DNA from: Nitrospirota bacterium
Lineage (GTDB): Bacteria; NPL-UPA2; JAADIA01
Direction: 5' to 3'
Assembly: GCA_013151555.1 (NCBI GenBank)
Contig: JAADIA010000037.1
Span: forward strand, 1 to 20,361
Length of the DNA: 20,361 nt
Shown here: positions 14,053 to 20,361 of the stretch, in pieces
Numbering within the stretch: the stretch's first letter is position 1
Layout of the letters: each line of letters opens with the position of its first letter
Notes under the pieces: generated by a model
The model's input: only the letters and a program-made list of their open reading frames with translations
The model's database searches: none
Told to the model about the DNA's origin: nothing
Program-made: the position numbers and the translations under genes

Positions 14053-15807
14053 CTATTTGCTTAAAAGTGCTTGATACTCGAACTGTAAATTCCTTATTAG
14101 TTCTTCCTCGCCCCGGGATTGAGCCTCTTTAATCTTTTCCTCACACTCCCTTAAGCTCCTCTTTTTTTCCTCCTTCCTTATTCTCTTCAGACACTCTGTT
14201 AGGGCTTGAGTTCCATTTGAATAAGGGCTTGTTTCCATTGCCAATCGAGCAACGGCAGCGCCTAATTCCTCATCCTGGAGATAGCTTATTACTTCTCCCG
14301 GATGGGTCGGCTTACCTGCCGATTCCAACTCAAAAATAGCTTCGGCAATGCGCTGATATCTCTGATCCCTGAAATCCTTTGTTCCCAACAGCTTCTTTGC
14401 TTCACTAACCAATTCTTCTTCCTGAAGAAGGGCTTGAATAAGATATCGTTCTGCCAGTGCCGTCCCTCTTTCCAGGGGAAGAGGGGGTGCTGAAGACGGC
14501 TTTCCTTTCCTTAATTTCCGAAGTTCGGCAAGGATATCTTCCTCTCCCAGGGTAATCTTACCCCGTAAATTCAGTCGCGTAGCTAATTCCTTAACATAAG
14601 CCCTTTTCTCGATAGCATCCTGAACCTTATCGATAGTAGGGAGTATCTCCTTGGCTATCCGGGCCTTACCTTCTGCCGAATCCGGGTCATAACGGGAAAG
14701 AAGAAGGTTCAGTTTGTAATCGAATAAACCCGGAGCCTTCTCCACCTTTTCCAGAAAAGCCTCTTTTCCATATTTGCGGATAAAACCATCGGGATCCTGG
14801 GCTGGAGGAAGTGAGACTACTTTTACATGAAACTCTTCCTCAACAAGTAAATCGAGACCTCTTAAAGTAGCTGCCACTCCTGCCTTATCGCCGTCATAAA
14901 CTATAATTACTTCCTTAGTATAACGGCGCAGGCATCTCAAATGTCCCGGGCTGAGAGCCGTTCCCAGAGAAGCTACGGTATTCCCTATCCCTTCCTGATA
15001 AGGGGTAAGTGCATCCAGGTATCCTTCCACGATGATTACCTTGTTCTCTCTGAGAATGTATTCCTTGGCCAGGTTTAATCCATAAAGGTTATCGCTCTTA
15101 TGATAAATAGGTGTCTCGGGGGAATTCATATATTTGGGGGAAGAATTATCCAGGACTCTCCCTCCGAAACCGACTATTTTCCCCCTCACATTGAAAATAG
15201 GAAACATAATACGGTTGCGGAAGCGGTCATAAAACCCGCTCTTATCCCGGCGCTGGAGGGCCAATCCTACCTCCTCCAGAAGGTTGGGAGAGAACCCTTT
15301 CCTGCTCGCCTCTTTGAGGAACCGGTCCCAGGAAGGAAGGGCATAACCCAATCTGAACTTGTGAATCGTTTCCCGGGAAAGCCCCCGATTCCTTAAGTAT
15401 TTTAAAGCTTTTTCCCCCTCTTGTTTTTCCAGACATCTCTGAAAGAAAACCGCGGCCAGTTCATTAAGTTCAAAGAGCTTTAATGTCTTTCCTTCTCCTC
15501 CCCGGTCCGGATGCGAAGGAAGCTTGATCCCCGCCCTATCTGCCAGCATCTTCAAAGCTTCCATGAAGGTCAAGTGCTCGTTCTTCATGAGAAAAGAAAA
15601 AACATTCCCTCCCACCCCACAGCTAAAACAGTTAAAGATCTGTTTCTCTGAGCTGACCATAAAGGAAGGAGTCTTCTCCTGGTGGAAAGGACAAAGCGCT
15701 TTATAATTCTTTCCTGCCGGCTTCAGGGGAAGATATTCGGAAATAATCTCTACAATATCGCTCCGGCTCTTAATCTCCTCAATTACTGCTTCGGGAACAC
15801 GAGCCAT
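14053..15807 (-). CDS. dnaG: DNA primase DnaG
   Basis: DnaG makes the RNA primers for chromosome replication. The 584 residues have the CHC2 zinc finger with C39, H42, C60 and C63 (ALCPFHQEKTPSF, FNCFSCGVGGNVFSFL). The catalytic core includes GFYDRFRNRIMFPI and GFGGRVLD, with the TOPRIM motifs VIIVEGYLDAL and IIVYDGDKAG. A helical C-terminal part for DnaB contact ends LIRNLQFEYQALLSK. It is preceded by yqeY with a 230-nt gap and followed by rpoD, so the three are probably one transcript. The ribosome site is weak (AAAGG about 11 nt upstream). Confidence 0.96.
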   Translation of the reverse strand: MARVPEAVIEEIKSRSDIVEIISEYLPLKPAGKNYKALCPFHQEKTPSFMVSSEKQIFNCFSCGVGGNVFSFLMKNEHLTFMEALKMLADRAGIKLPSHPDRGGEGKTLKLFELNELAAVFFQRCLEKQEGEKALKYLRNRGLSRETIHKFRLGYALPSWDRFLKEASRKGFSPNLLEEVGLALQRRDKSGFYDRFRNRIMFPIFNVRGKIVGFGGRVLDNSSPKYMNSPETPIYHKSDNLYGLNLAKEYILRENKVIIVEGYLDALTPYQEGIGNTVASLGTALSPGHLRCLRRYTKEVIIVYDGDKAGVAATLRGLDLLVEEEFHVKVVSLPPAQDPDGFIRKYGKEAFLEKVEKAPGLFDYKLNLLLSRYDPDSAEGKARIAKEILPTIDKVQDAIEKRAYVKELATRLNLRGKITLGEEDILAELRKLRKGKPSSAPPLPLERGTALAERYLIQALLQEEELVSEAKKLLGTKDFRDQRYQRIAEAIFELESAGKPTHPGEVISYLQDEELGAAVARLAMETSPYSNGTQALTECLKRIRKEEKKRSLRECEEKIKEAQSRGEEELIRNLQFEYQALLSK

Positions 15808-16039
15808 AATAATAGACCTTTTAACCTCAGAGGATGCAGAGAAGAACCGGTCAGATCCTGATTAACGCGGAGAGAATTAAAGACTTCAAGTTAAAAAATG
15901 AAGCATTATTATTAATTTACCTTAAATCTTTAATTTTGCCTGCTTAAATAGTCAGTTAATCTGTGCCTTTGGTTTTTTTAATCTTTTCCTTCTGCGTCTC
16001 TGTAGTTGCCCGGTTTTGAAATTTTGTTAATAAGCTTTT
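15808..16039. other. Non-coding gap between yqeY and dnaG
   Basis: No gene is seen in these 232 bases. The stretch holds loosely repeated motifs, for example AACCTCAGAGGATGCAGAG near 15831 and TTCTGCGTCTCTGTAG near 15990, that are partly inverted relative to each other. It looks like a decayed dispersed repeat, not a gene. Confidence 0.4.
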
Positions 16040-16483
16040 TCATGACAATTTCTTAAGGACTACTTCTTTAACTGTCTGCCCCTCGGCCCTTCCCTTGATC
16101 CGGGGCATGATAAGGCCCATCACTTTACCGAAATCGGCCTTATTTTCTGCTTTGACCTCGGCAATTACTTCCTCCACCATTTCATATAATTCTTTTTCTT
16201 CCAGAGGCTTGGGTAAATATTTCTGCAATACGGCCAATTCGGCCTCTTCCTTATGGGCCAGATCATCTCTTCCGCCGGACTTATATTGCTCAATGGACTC
16301 TTTATACTTTTTACCCAGGGAAGATAATACTCCCAAGATCTCGTCCTCAGAAGGTTTTTTGCGGAGTTCGATCTCCTTGTTTTTTATAGCTGCCCTCGCT
16401 AAACGAATAGTCGATAACCTCAGCTTATCTCCCCTCCTAAGGCTTTCTTTCATATCGCTTAACAGTTTGTTTTCCAGAGACAT
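16040..16483 (-). CDS. yqeY: GatB/YqeY domain protein
   Basis: The 147 residues start MSLENKLLSDMKESLRRGDK and contain LSTIRLARAAIKNKEIEL. The family core AVLQKYLPKPLEEKELYEMV and the end DFGKVMGLIMPRIKGRAEGQ follow. YqeY resembles the tRNA-binding tail domain of the GatB amidotransferase; its cellular role is not settled. The ATG at 16483 has an excellent AAGGAGAT site 4 nt upstream; a longer frame from 16573 exists but would cross the promoter. It heads the dnaG-rpoD transcript, a known neighbourhood for yqeY. Confidence 0.92.
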   Translation of the reverse strand: MSLENKLLSDMKESLRRGDKLRLSTIRLARAAIKNKEIELRKKPSEDEILGVLSSLGKKYKESIEQYKSGGRDDLAHKEEAELAVLQKYLPKPLEEKELYEMVEEVIAEVKAENKADFGKVMGLIMPRIKGRAEGQTVKEVVLKKLS

Positions 16484-16515
16484 AACAATCTCCTTATAGA
16501 CAAAAACTTTATTGA

Positions 16516-16545
16516 AGTATACCGTAAAAGAGACCTTTTTGTCAA
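16516..16545 (-). promoter_or_regulatory. Sigma-70 promoter of the yqeY-dnaG-rpoD operon
   Basis: On the minus strand, a perfect TTGACA (16545-16540), an 18-nt spacer and TATACT (16521-16516) form one of the best promoters in the window. The start site would be near 16509, about 25 nt before the yqeY ATG, with its ribosome site between. Confidence 0.65.
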
Positions 16546-16660
16546 GAGGATGCGGTTGCCCGAATTGACTCACATTGAAGGTCCCCCCCTAAAATTGATT
16601 AGATACAGATTGCTATCCTCTTAGGTCTTGGAATCGAAATAAGACGAAATATTCGGCAAA

Positions 16661-16690
16661 CCTTCCCAATTTTGAGTTAAATCGGGGAGG
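16661..16690. promoter_or_regulatory. Inverted repeat between divergent promoters
   Basis: CCTTCCCAATTT (16661-16672) and AAATCGGGGAGG (16679-16690) are inverted copies with two transitions, separated by 6 nt. It lies between the yqeY and ahbB promoters. It could be an operator for either side or a hairpin; there is no T-run for a terminator on the plus strand. Confidence 0.3.
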
Positions 16691-16749
16691 AAGAAAAGCG
16701 GCGAGAGCGGGAAAAGGGAAGAAAAATCCTTTTTAAAATTCCGTTTTTA

Positions 16750-16779
16750 TTGACAGGCAGGAAAAGGAGATGGTACAAT
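16750..16779 (+). promoter_or_regulatory. Sigma-70 promoter of ahbB
   Basis: A perfect TTGACA at 16750-16755, an 18-nt spacer and TACAAT at 16774-16779 form a strong candidate. The start site would be near 16786, about 27 nt before the ATG. It faces away from the yqeY promoter. Confidence 0.65.
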
Positions 16780-16812
16780 TATAAAATATTATTATGAGGA
16801 GATGATAAAACT

Positions 16813-17277
16813 ATGCTTTCGGAAAAAGATAAGGAGATTATCGCTCGATTATCAGGTGACCTGCCGGAGGGGAGGGAGCCTTTTAAAGTGTTAGCCCGGC
16901 AGTTAGGCCTGGAAGAAGAAGACCTGCTCCGGAAGATAAAAGAATGGAAGCAACAAGGGGTAATTAGAAGGTTTGGAGCCATCCTTAATCACCGGGTCGC
17001 CGGCTACGGGGAGAACGCCATGGTCGTCTGGCGTGTGCCGGAGGAACGGAGCCGGGAAGTGGGTAAGATAATGGCTTCTTTCCCTGAGGTCAGCCATTGT
17101 TATGAAAGAGCAATCCAACCCGATTGGACTTATAATCTGTTTACCATGATTCATGGCCGGACGAGGGGTGAATGTGAGAAGATAGCTGCGAACATTTCTA
17201 AAGATGTGGGTATTACTGATTATCGGTTGTTATACAGCACTCGCCAGTTCAAGAAGGTCAGCATGAAGTATTTCTGA
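16813..17277 (+). CDS. ahbB: AhbB-type siroheme decarboxylase subunit
   Basis: This is the likely partner of AhbA in siroheme decarboxylation. The 154 residues have an AsnC/Lrp-like N-terminus (EKDKEIIARLSGDLPEGREP) and GVIRRFGAILNHRVAGYGENAM at about 49-70. The AhbB core VVWRVPEERSREVG follows, then VSHCYERAIQPDWTYNLFTM (93-112) and IHG. The end YRLLYSTRQFKKVSMKYF is characteristic. It starts after GAGGAG about 11 nt upstream. It is separated from ahbA and ahbC by 10 kb and has its own promoter. It lies upstream of a cytochrome operon, with a possible terminator between. Confidence 0.9.
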   Translation: MLSEKDKEIIARLSGDLPEGREPFKVLARQLGLEEEDLLRKIKEWKQQGVIRRFGAILNHRVAGYGENAMVVWRVPEERSREVGKIMASFPEVSHCYERAIQPDWTYNLFTMIHGRTRGECEKIAANISKDVGITDYRLLYSTRQFKKVSMKYF

Positions 17278-17299
17278 ATGTCAGGGGCTTAATCCGGCC

Positions 17300-17330
17300 C
17301 GGGATTTTATCCCGCATATATTTATTTTCT
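17300..17330 (+). terminator. Possible weak terminator after ahbB
   Basis: CGGGAT (17300-17305) and ATCCCG (17309-17314) form a 6-bp stem with a 3-nt loop, followed by an AT-rich tract with several T-runs (ATATATTTATTTTCTT). It lies 23 nt after the ahbB stop. The stem is short and the T-tract interrupted. Confidence 0.4.
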
Positions 17331-17459
17331 TGGAAATGAAAATGAAATGTGGTATATAAGTAAATGCAGGTGATCTAATATCGGCAAGGTCTATGTTTGT
17401 AAAGACAGGCCGGGGTTCAGTTAACGGCAATTGAAGTAACTGCCGGGAGAATATTGAAA

Positions 17460-17481
17460 ATAAGGTAGTTAATTACCTTAT
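17460..17481 (+). repeat. Short perfect hairpin upstream of the cytochrome operon
   Basis: ATAAGGTA (17460-17467) and TACCTTAT (17474-17481) are perfect inverted copies around a 6-nt centre. It is palindromic enough to be a protein-binding site or a leader hairpin. Confidence 0.45.
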
Positions 17482-17512
17482 GGATTCAGGATAAGGATAA
17501 GGGTAAGGTACG

Positions 17513-17585
17513 GGTAAACACAAGGATAGATAGAGTAAGGTTGCTAATGCTTAAGAGGAGTTTTAGGTTTTATCCTGTGTTTGCC
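17513..17585 (+). repeat. Long imperfect hairpin just upstream of the cytochrome gene
   Basis: GGTAAACACA plus GGATA (17513-17528, one A between them bulged) pairs with TATCC plus TGTGTTTGCC (17571-17585). This gives 15 pairs, one of them G-T, closing a loop of about 42 nt. It ends about 50 nt before the start codon, leaving the ribosome site free. TGTGTTT is repeated once more just after the stem. Confidence 0.45.
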
Positions 17586-17634
17586 TGTGTTTATATATAA
17601 TTGGGAAGTTTTCTTGTGGAGGGAGTAGCAGGCA

Positions 17635-18996
17635 TTGCTGATCTTAAGAACATGGAAGGCTATAGCTATTTTATCCATTCCCCTGTTTTTTTTGGGAATA
17701 ATTTTTCTTGCCGTCGTTGCTTTCAGGGTTACGGAATCTCCTAAGTTCTGTATTACTTGTCATTATATGAAGCCCTATTATAAGAGTTGGAAGGAATCGG
17801 CTCATAACCAGACTAATTGTCTTAAATGCCATTATAAACCCGGCCTCCGGGGACTTGTCGTTGGCAAGTTCAAAGCTTCTGCCCGGGTGGGGACATATAT
17901 AACTAAAACTTATGGACCCAAGCCTGATGCTCAGGTAAGCGATGCAAGTTGTCTGCAGGCAGGCTGCCACAGTAAAGAGAAATTGTTTGAAGAAGAGGTA
18001 CCCTTTGAAAAGGAGATTGCCCCCTTTAGCCACCTCCAGCATTTGGGAGGCTTAAATCAGGATATTAAATTACGCTGTACCAGTTGCCATTCTCACGTCT
18101 TAAAAGGGGAGCACTTTTCCGTAGAAAAATCGGTTTGCTTTACCTGTCACTTTGATAAAGGAGCTAAGGAAGAGGCGGAAACTTCTTGTCGTTCTTGCCA
18201 TAAACTTCCCCAGGAGAAGATTGTCCGCCAGGGGATAGAGATAGAACATACGCAATTTCTTAAGTATGGGGCTGCCTGTGAATCCTGTCACGCGGAGGTA
18301 ACCAGAGGTAAGGGTGAGGTTTCAGAGGCAAGGTGCTTATCTTGCCATGACCAGACAGGAGAGAAATTCCGTGATCCTGAGTTTCTTCATGATACCCATG
18401 TTACTGAGCGTAAAGTGGAGTGCTTTGAATGCCATGCGGAAATAAAACATGGCATAACGAAAGCAACCGGGAGGTTAAATCCTGAATGTAAGAGTTGTCA
18501 TACCTCTCAACATTCTCCTCAAGAGCAGATGTATGAGGGAATCGGTGGTAAAGGCGTACCCGATAGCCCCGGACCCATGTTTGCCGCCCAGGTATATTGC
18601 AAGGGGTGTCATCTGCCTGATAAGACGAGCACTCCTCCGGTTCTGAATGCCCGTCTGGCTCGAGCGAAAGGAGAAGCTTGCGTTAAATGTCATGGAGAAG
18701 GTTATGACCAGGTGTTGCTTAGCTGGCAGTCAATGCTCGGAGAAACGATAAGTGCAGTTAAAGTTTTGAAAGGTCAGGTCGGGCAATTGCTTGGAGAGAA
18801 AGGAAGCTTATCTGAGGAGGAGCTAAACCAGGTAAAGAAACTATATAAGGAAGCTGAATACAACCTGGAGTTTGTCGAGCGGGGAAGAGGGGAACACAAC
18901 CTGGATTATGCTGACTCTCTGTTGAGCAAGGCCAGAGACAATTTTGAGAAGAGCCTGAAGATTCTTAAGAAAAGTAGAGAGGTGAATAGTCAATGA
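17635..18996 (+). CDS. Membrane-anchored 12-heme c-type cytochrome with NapC/NrfH-like N-terminus
   Basis: The 453 residues start with one membrane anchor (about 8-31) and no cleavage site. The first part, FCITCHYMKPYYKSW with NCLKCH, is like the quinol-oxidising NapC/NrfH family. I count twelve heme motifs: eleven CxxCH at Cys 39, 62, 148, 168, 185, 215, 234, 263, 285, 322 and 349, and one CX4CH (CLQAGCH) at 106. Residues 360-450 are heme-free and helical, with GEHNLDYADSLLSKA, as in several respiratory multiheme cytochromes. The hemes would lie outside the membrane. It could pass electrons from quinol to a periplasmic acceptor or the reverse. The start is a TTG at 17635 after GGAGGGAG. It overlaps hdrC by 4 nt. 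Confidence 0.88.
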   Translation: MLILRTWKAIAILSIPLFFLGIIFLAVVAFRVTESPKFCITCHYMKPYYKSWKESAHNQTNCLKCHYKPGLRGLVVGKFKASARVGTYITKTYGPKPDAQVSDASCLQAGCHSKEKLFEEEVPFEKEIAPFSHLQHLGGLNQDIKLRCTSCHSHVLKGEHFSVEKSVCFTCHFDKGAKEEAETSCRSCHKLPQEKIVRQGIEIEHTQFLKYGAACESCHAEVTRGKGEVSEARCLSCHDQTGEKFRDPEFLHDTHVTERKVECFECHAEIKHGITKATGRLNPECKSCHTSQHSPQEQMYEGIGGKGVPDSPGPMFAAQVYCKGCHLPDKTSTPPVLNARLARAKGEACVKCHGEGYDQVLLSWQSMLGETISAVKVLKGQVGQLLGEKGSLSEEELNQVKKLYKEAEYNLEFVERGRGEHNLDYADSLLSKARDNFEKSLKILKKSREVNSQ

Positions 18997-19556
18997 AATA
19001 CGAAATCTCTCAGGAAACGTTGAAATCGGAGTTTGTCAGCGATGTGGAAAGGCGGAGTCAGCAGAACGTTCGCTCCTGTTATCAATGTGGAAAATGTTCT
19101 GCCGGTTGTCCCATCTGCTTTGCTATGGACTATACCCCGAATCAGATAATAAGAATGATTCAAATTGGAATTCGGGATGAGGTTCTTTCCAGCAAGACAA
19201 TCTGGCTATGTGCTTCCTGTGAGACCTGCAGTACCCGCTGTCCCCGGGAGGTCGATCTAGCTGCGGTAATGGATGCTCTGAGAAGAATGGCCCAGGAAGA
19301 GAAGGTGAATATGAAGGAGAAGGATGTTCCTGTATTCAACCGTATTTTCCTGGAAATCATCAGACGTTATGGAAGACTATATGAAGCCGGGCTTATCGGG
19401 AATTATAACTTGAACAGTGGTCATCTCTTAAAAGACGTTTTTATGGCTCCCAAGATGTTTCTGAAAGGAAAAATAAGTCCCTTTCCCAGAAAAACAAAAA
19501 ACATTAGGGAGATAAGGAAAATGTTTAAGAGGGTAAAGAAAGTTGAGGGAAGATAA
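18993..19556 (+). CDS. hdrC: HdrC-like iron-sulfur protein
   Basis: The 187 residues carry two [4Fe-4S] motifs, C29-x2-C32-x2-C35-x3-C39-P (CYQCGKCSAGCP) and C73-x2-C76-x2-C79-x3-C83-P (CASCETCSTRCP). A basic helical tail follows with no membrane segment. This is the plan of heterodisulfide reductase subunit C, a cytosolic electron relay between HdrA (or a membrane partner) and HdrB. It overlaps the cytochrome stop by 4 nt (ATGA) and the hdrB start by 1 nt (TAATG), so all three are translationally coupled. The link to CoM-CoB disulfide is not implied; bacterial HdrBC-like modules use other partners. Confidence 0.9.
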   Translation: MKYEISQETLKSEFVSDVERRSQQNVRSCYQCGKCSAGCPICFAMDYTPNQIIRMIQIGIRDEVLSSKTIWLCASCETCSTRCPREVDLAAVMDALRRMAQEEKVNMKEKDVPVFNRIFLEIIRRYGRLYEAGLIGNYNLNSGHLLKDVFMAPKMFLKGKISPFPRKTKNIREIRKMFKRVKKVEGR

Positions 19557-20361
19557 TGAAGTATGCTTACTTTCCCGGGTGTTCCCTGCATTCGACAGCT
19601 AAAGAGTATGATATGTCGACCCGGGCCGTATGCGAGAGATTAGGTATAGAGCTCGAGGAGATACCGGATTGGGTTTGTTGTGGGGCCACTCCTGCTCATG
19701 TTACCGATCACCTTCTCTCTATAGCCTTGCCGGTGAAGACTCTGATACAGGCAAAAAAGGCCGGGTTAGAGGTGTTAACCTGTTGTGCTGCCTGCTTTAG
19801 CCGGTTGAAAGTAGCTAATAAGATTATGCGGGAAGATAAGTGGCATCGTGATAAGGTAAATGAAATATTAGAGGATGAATATGCCGGTGAGGTTAAGGTG
19901 CGGCATTTCCTCGATATCCTGGTCAATGAATATGGATTGGATAAAATAAAAGCTGAGGTTAGAGGAGGCTTGGAAGGGTTGAAAATATCCAGCTATTACG
20001 GCTGTTTATTAACCCGGCCGCCGGAAGTAACTCAATTTGATGATTGTGAGAATCCGGTAAGCATGGATAGACTGATGGAAACCCTGGGAGGGGCTCCTGT
20101 GTCCTGGCCCTATAAAACAGAATGTTGTGGAGCCGGTTTATCGCTTACGAGGACGGAGATAGTCCTCAAATTGTCCTATGATATCCTGCGTATGGCCCGG
20201 GATGAAGGAGCGGAATGTCTTACCGTTGCTTGTCCTCTCTGTCAGTCCAATCTGGATATGCGTCAAATGCAGATTGAGAAAAAATACGGAGAAGAATTCT
20301 GTCTGCCCATTTTCTACTTTACCCAGTTAGTCGGATTAGCTCTGGGGGTGGACCCGGGGAA
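19556..20361 (+). CDS. hdrB: HdrB-like CCG-domain protein, C-terminus cut by window edge
   Basis: The frame is open for 268 codons to the right edge. It has two CCG modules: C9, C41-C42, C77-x2-C80 (YFPGCSLH, VCCGA, CCAAC) and C150, C190-C191, C226-x2-C229 (YYGCLLTRP, ECCGAG, CPLCQ). In HdrB these bind non-cubane [4Fe-4S] clusters at the disulfide-reducing site, and all key cysteines are present. HdrB is usually about 290 residues, so perhaps 20 to 30 are missing. HdrA would be expected just beyond the edge. Confidence 0.9.
   Translation, partial: MKYAYFPGCSLHSTAKEYDMSTRAVCERLGIELEEIPDWVCCGATPAHVTDHLLSIALPVKTLIQAKKAGLEVLTCCAACFSRLKVANKIMREDKWHRDKVNEILEDEYAGEVKVRHFLDILVNEYGLDKIKAEVRGGLEGLKISSYYGCLLTRPPEVTQFDDCENPVSMDRLMETLGGAPVSWPYKTECCGAGLSLTRTEIVLKLSYDILRMARDEGAECLTVACPLCQSNLDMRQMQIEKKYGEEFCLPIFYFTQLVGLALGVDPG

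Larger units (their letters stand above)
17278..17634. other. Structured non-coding leader region between ahbB and the cytochrome operon
   Basis: These 357 bases hold no credible gene. In order they contain a possible terminator hairpin, a weak promoter candidate (TTGGAA 17330-17335, 17-nt spacer, TATATA 17353-17358), a perfect short hairpin at 17460-17481, a hexamer-like purine repeat at about 17490-17518 (GGATAA/GGGTAA units) and a long hairpin at 17513-17585. A leader of about 270 nt with two hairpins could be regulatory; no known riboswitch class was recognised. Confidence 0.5.

Noticed and set aside
1-20361. CRISPR array, tRNA, rRNA, prophage or insertion sequence
   Set aside because: I saw no regular 25-40 nt repeats with spacers, no cloverleaf with a CCA-type end, and no transposase, integrase or phage-like frames on either strand.

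Overview
The window looks like chromosomal DNA of an uncultured anaerobic or micro-oxic bacterium. The evidence is the gene content: an alternative (siroheme-dependent, Ahb) heme pathway, an Nfn-type NADPH/ferredoxin transhydrogenase, the NADH sensor Rex, heterodisulfide-reductase-like HdrC/HdrB and a 12-heme c-type cytochrome. The coding density, the yqeY-dnaG-rpoD cluster, the TMTC-like membrane protein and the ECF sigma/anti-sigma/DUF3106-like trio fit Gram-negative-type lineages such as Omnitrophota, Desulfobacterota or their relatives. I cannot fix the phylum without searches. There is no phage, CRISPR array, rRNA or tRNA that I can support.

Layout. Positions 1-917 (minus) hold the N-terminal part of a polytopic TMTC-like membrane protein that runs off the left edge. 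A divergent promoter region of about 316 bp follows. Positions 1234-4141 (plus) hold uvrA, which carries a frameshift near 2996, a 9-bp duplication in its second P-loop and a heptanucleotide tandem repeat inside the gene. Positions 4278-6227 (plus) hold an ECF sigma factor, a zinc-finger anti-sigma factor and an exported charged-repeat protein. That last gene is bracketed by a 54-bp inverted repeat.

Positions 6332-16483 are all on the minus strand. In transcription order they are yqeY, dnaG, rpoD, nfnA, nfnB, then rex, a polyprenyl diphosphate synthase, ahbC and ahbA. Positions 16813-20361 are plus: ahbB, then a 12-heme cytochrome, hdrC and hdrB (cut by the right edge).

How it fits together. 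The rex unit joins a redox sensor to an isoprenoid tail synthase (quinone side chain) and two heme-making enzymes, so it looks like a respiratory-cofactor module. AhbB, the partner of AhbA, lies about 10 kb away, upstream of a heme-hungry cytochrome operon. NfnAB balances NADH, NADPH and ferredoxin. Its upstream region has a Rex-operator-like palindrome over a candidate promoter. The cytochrome-HdrCB operon suggests electron exchange between a quinol/cytochrome pool and a heterodisulfide-reductase-like module.

The best structural oddities are the 54-bp inverted repeat that makes the DUF3106-like gene a possible invertible cassette, and a family of degenerate 7-nt repeats found both at gene junctions and inside genes, including uvrA and nfnB.
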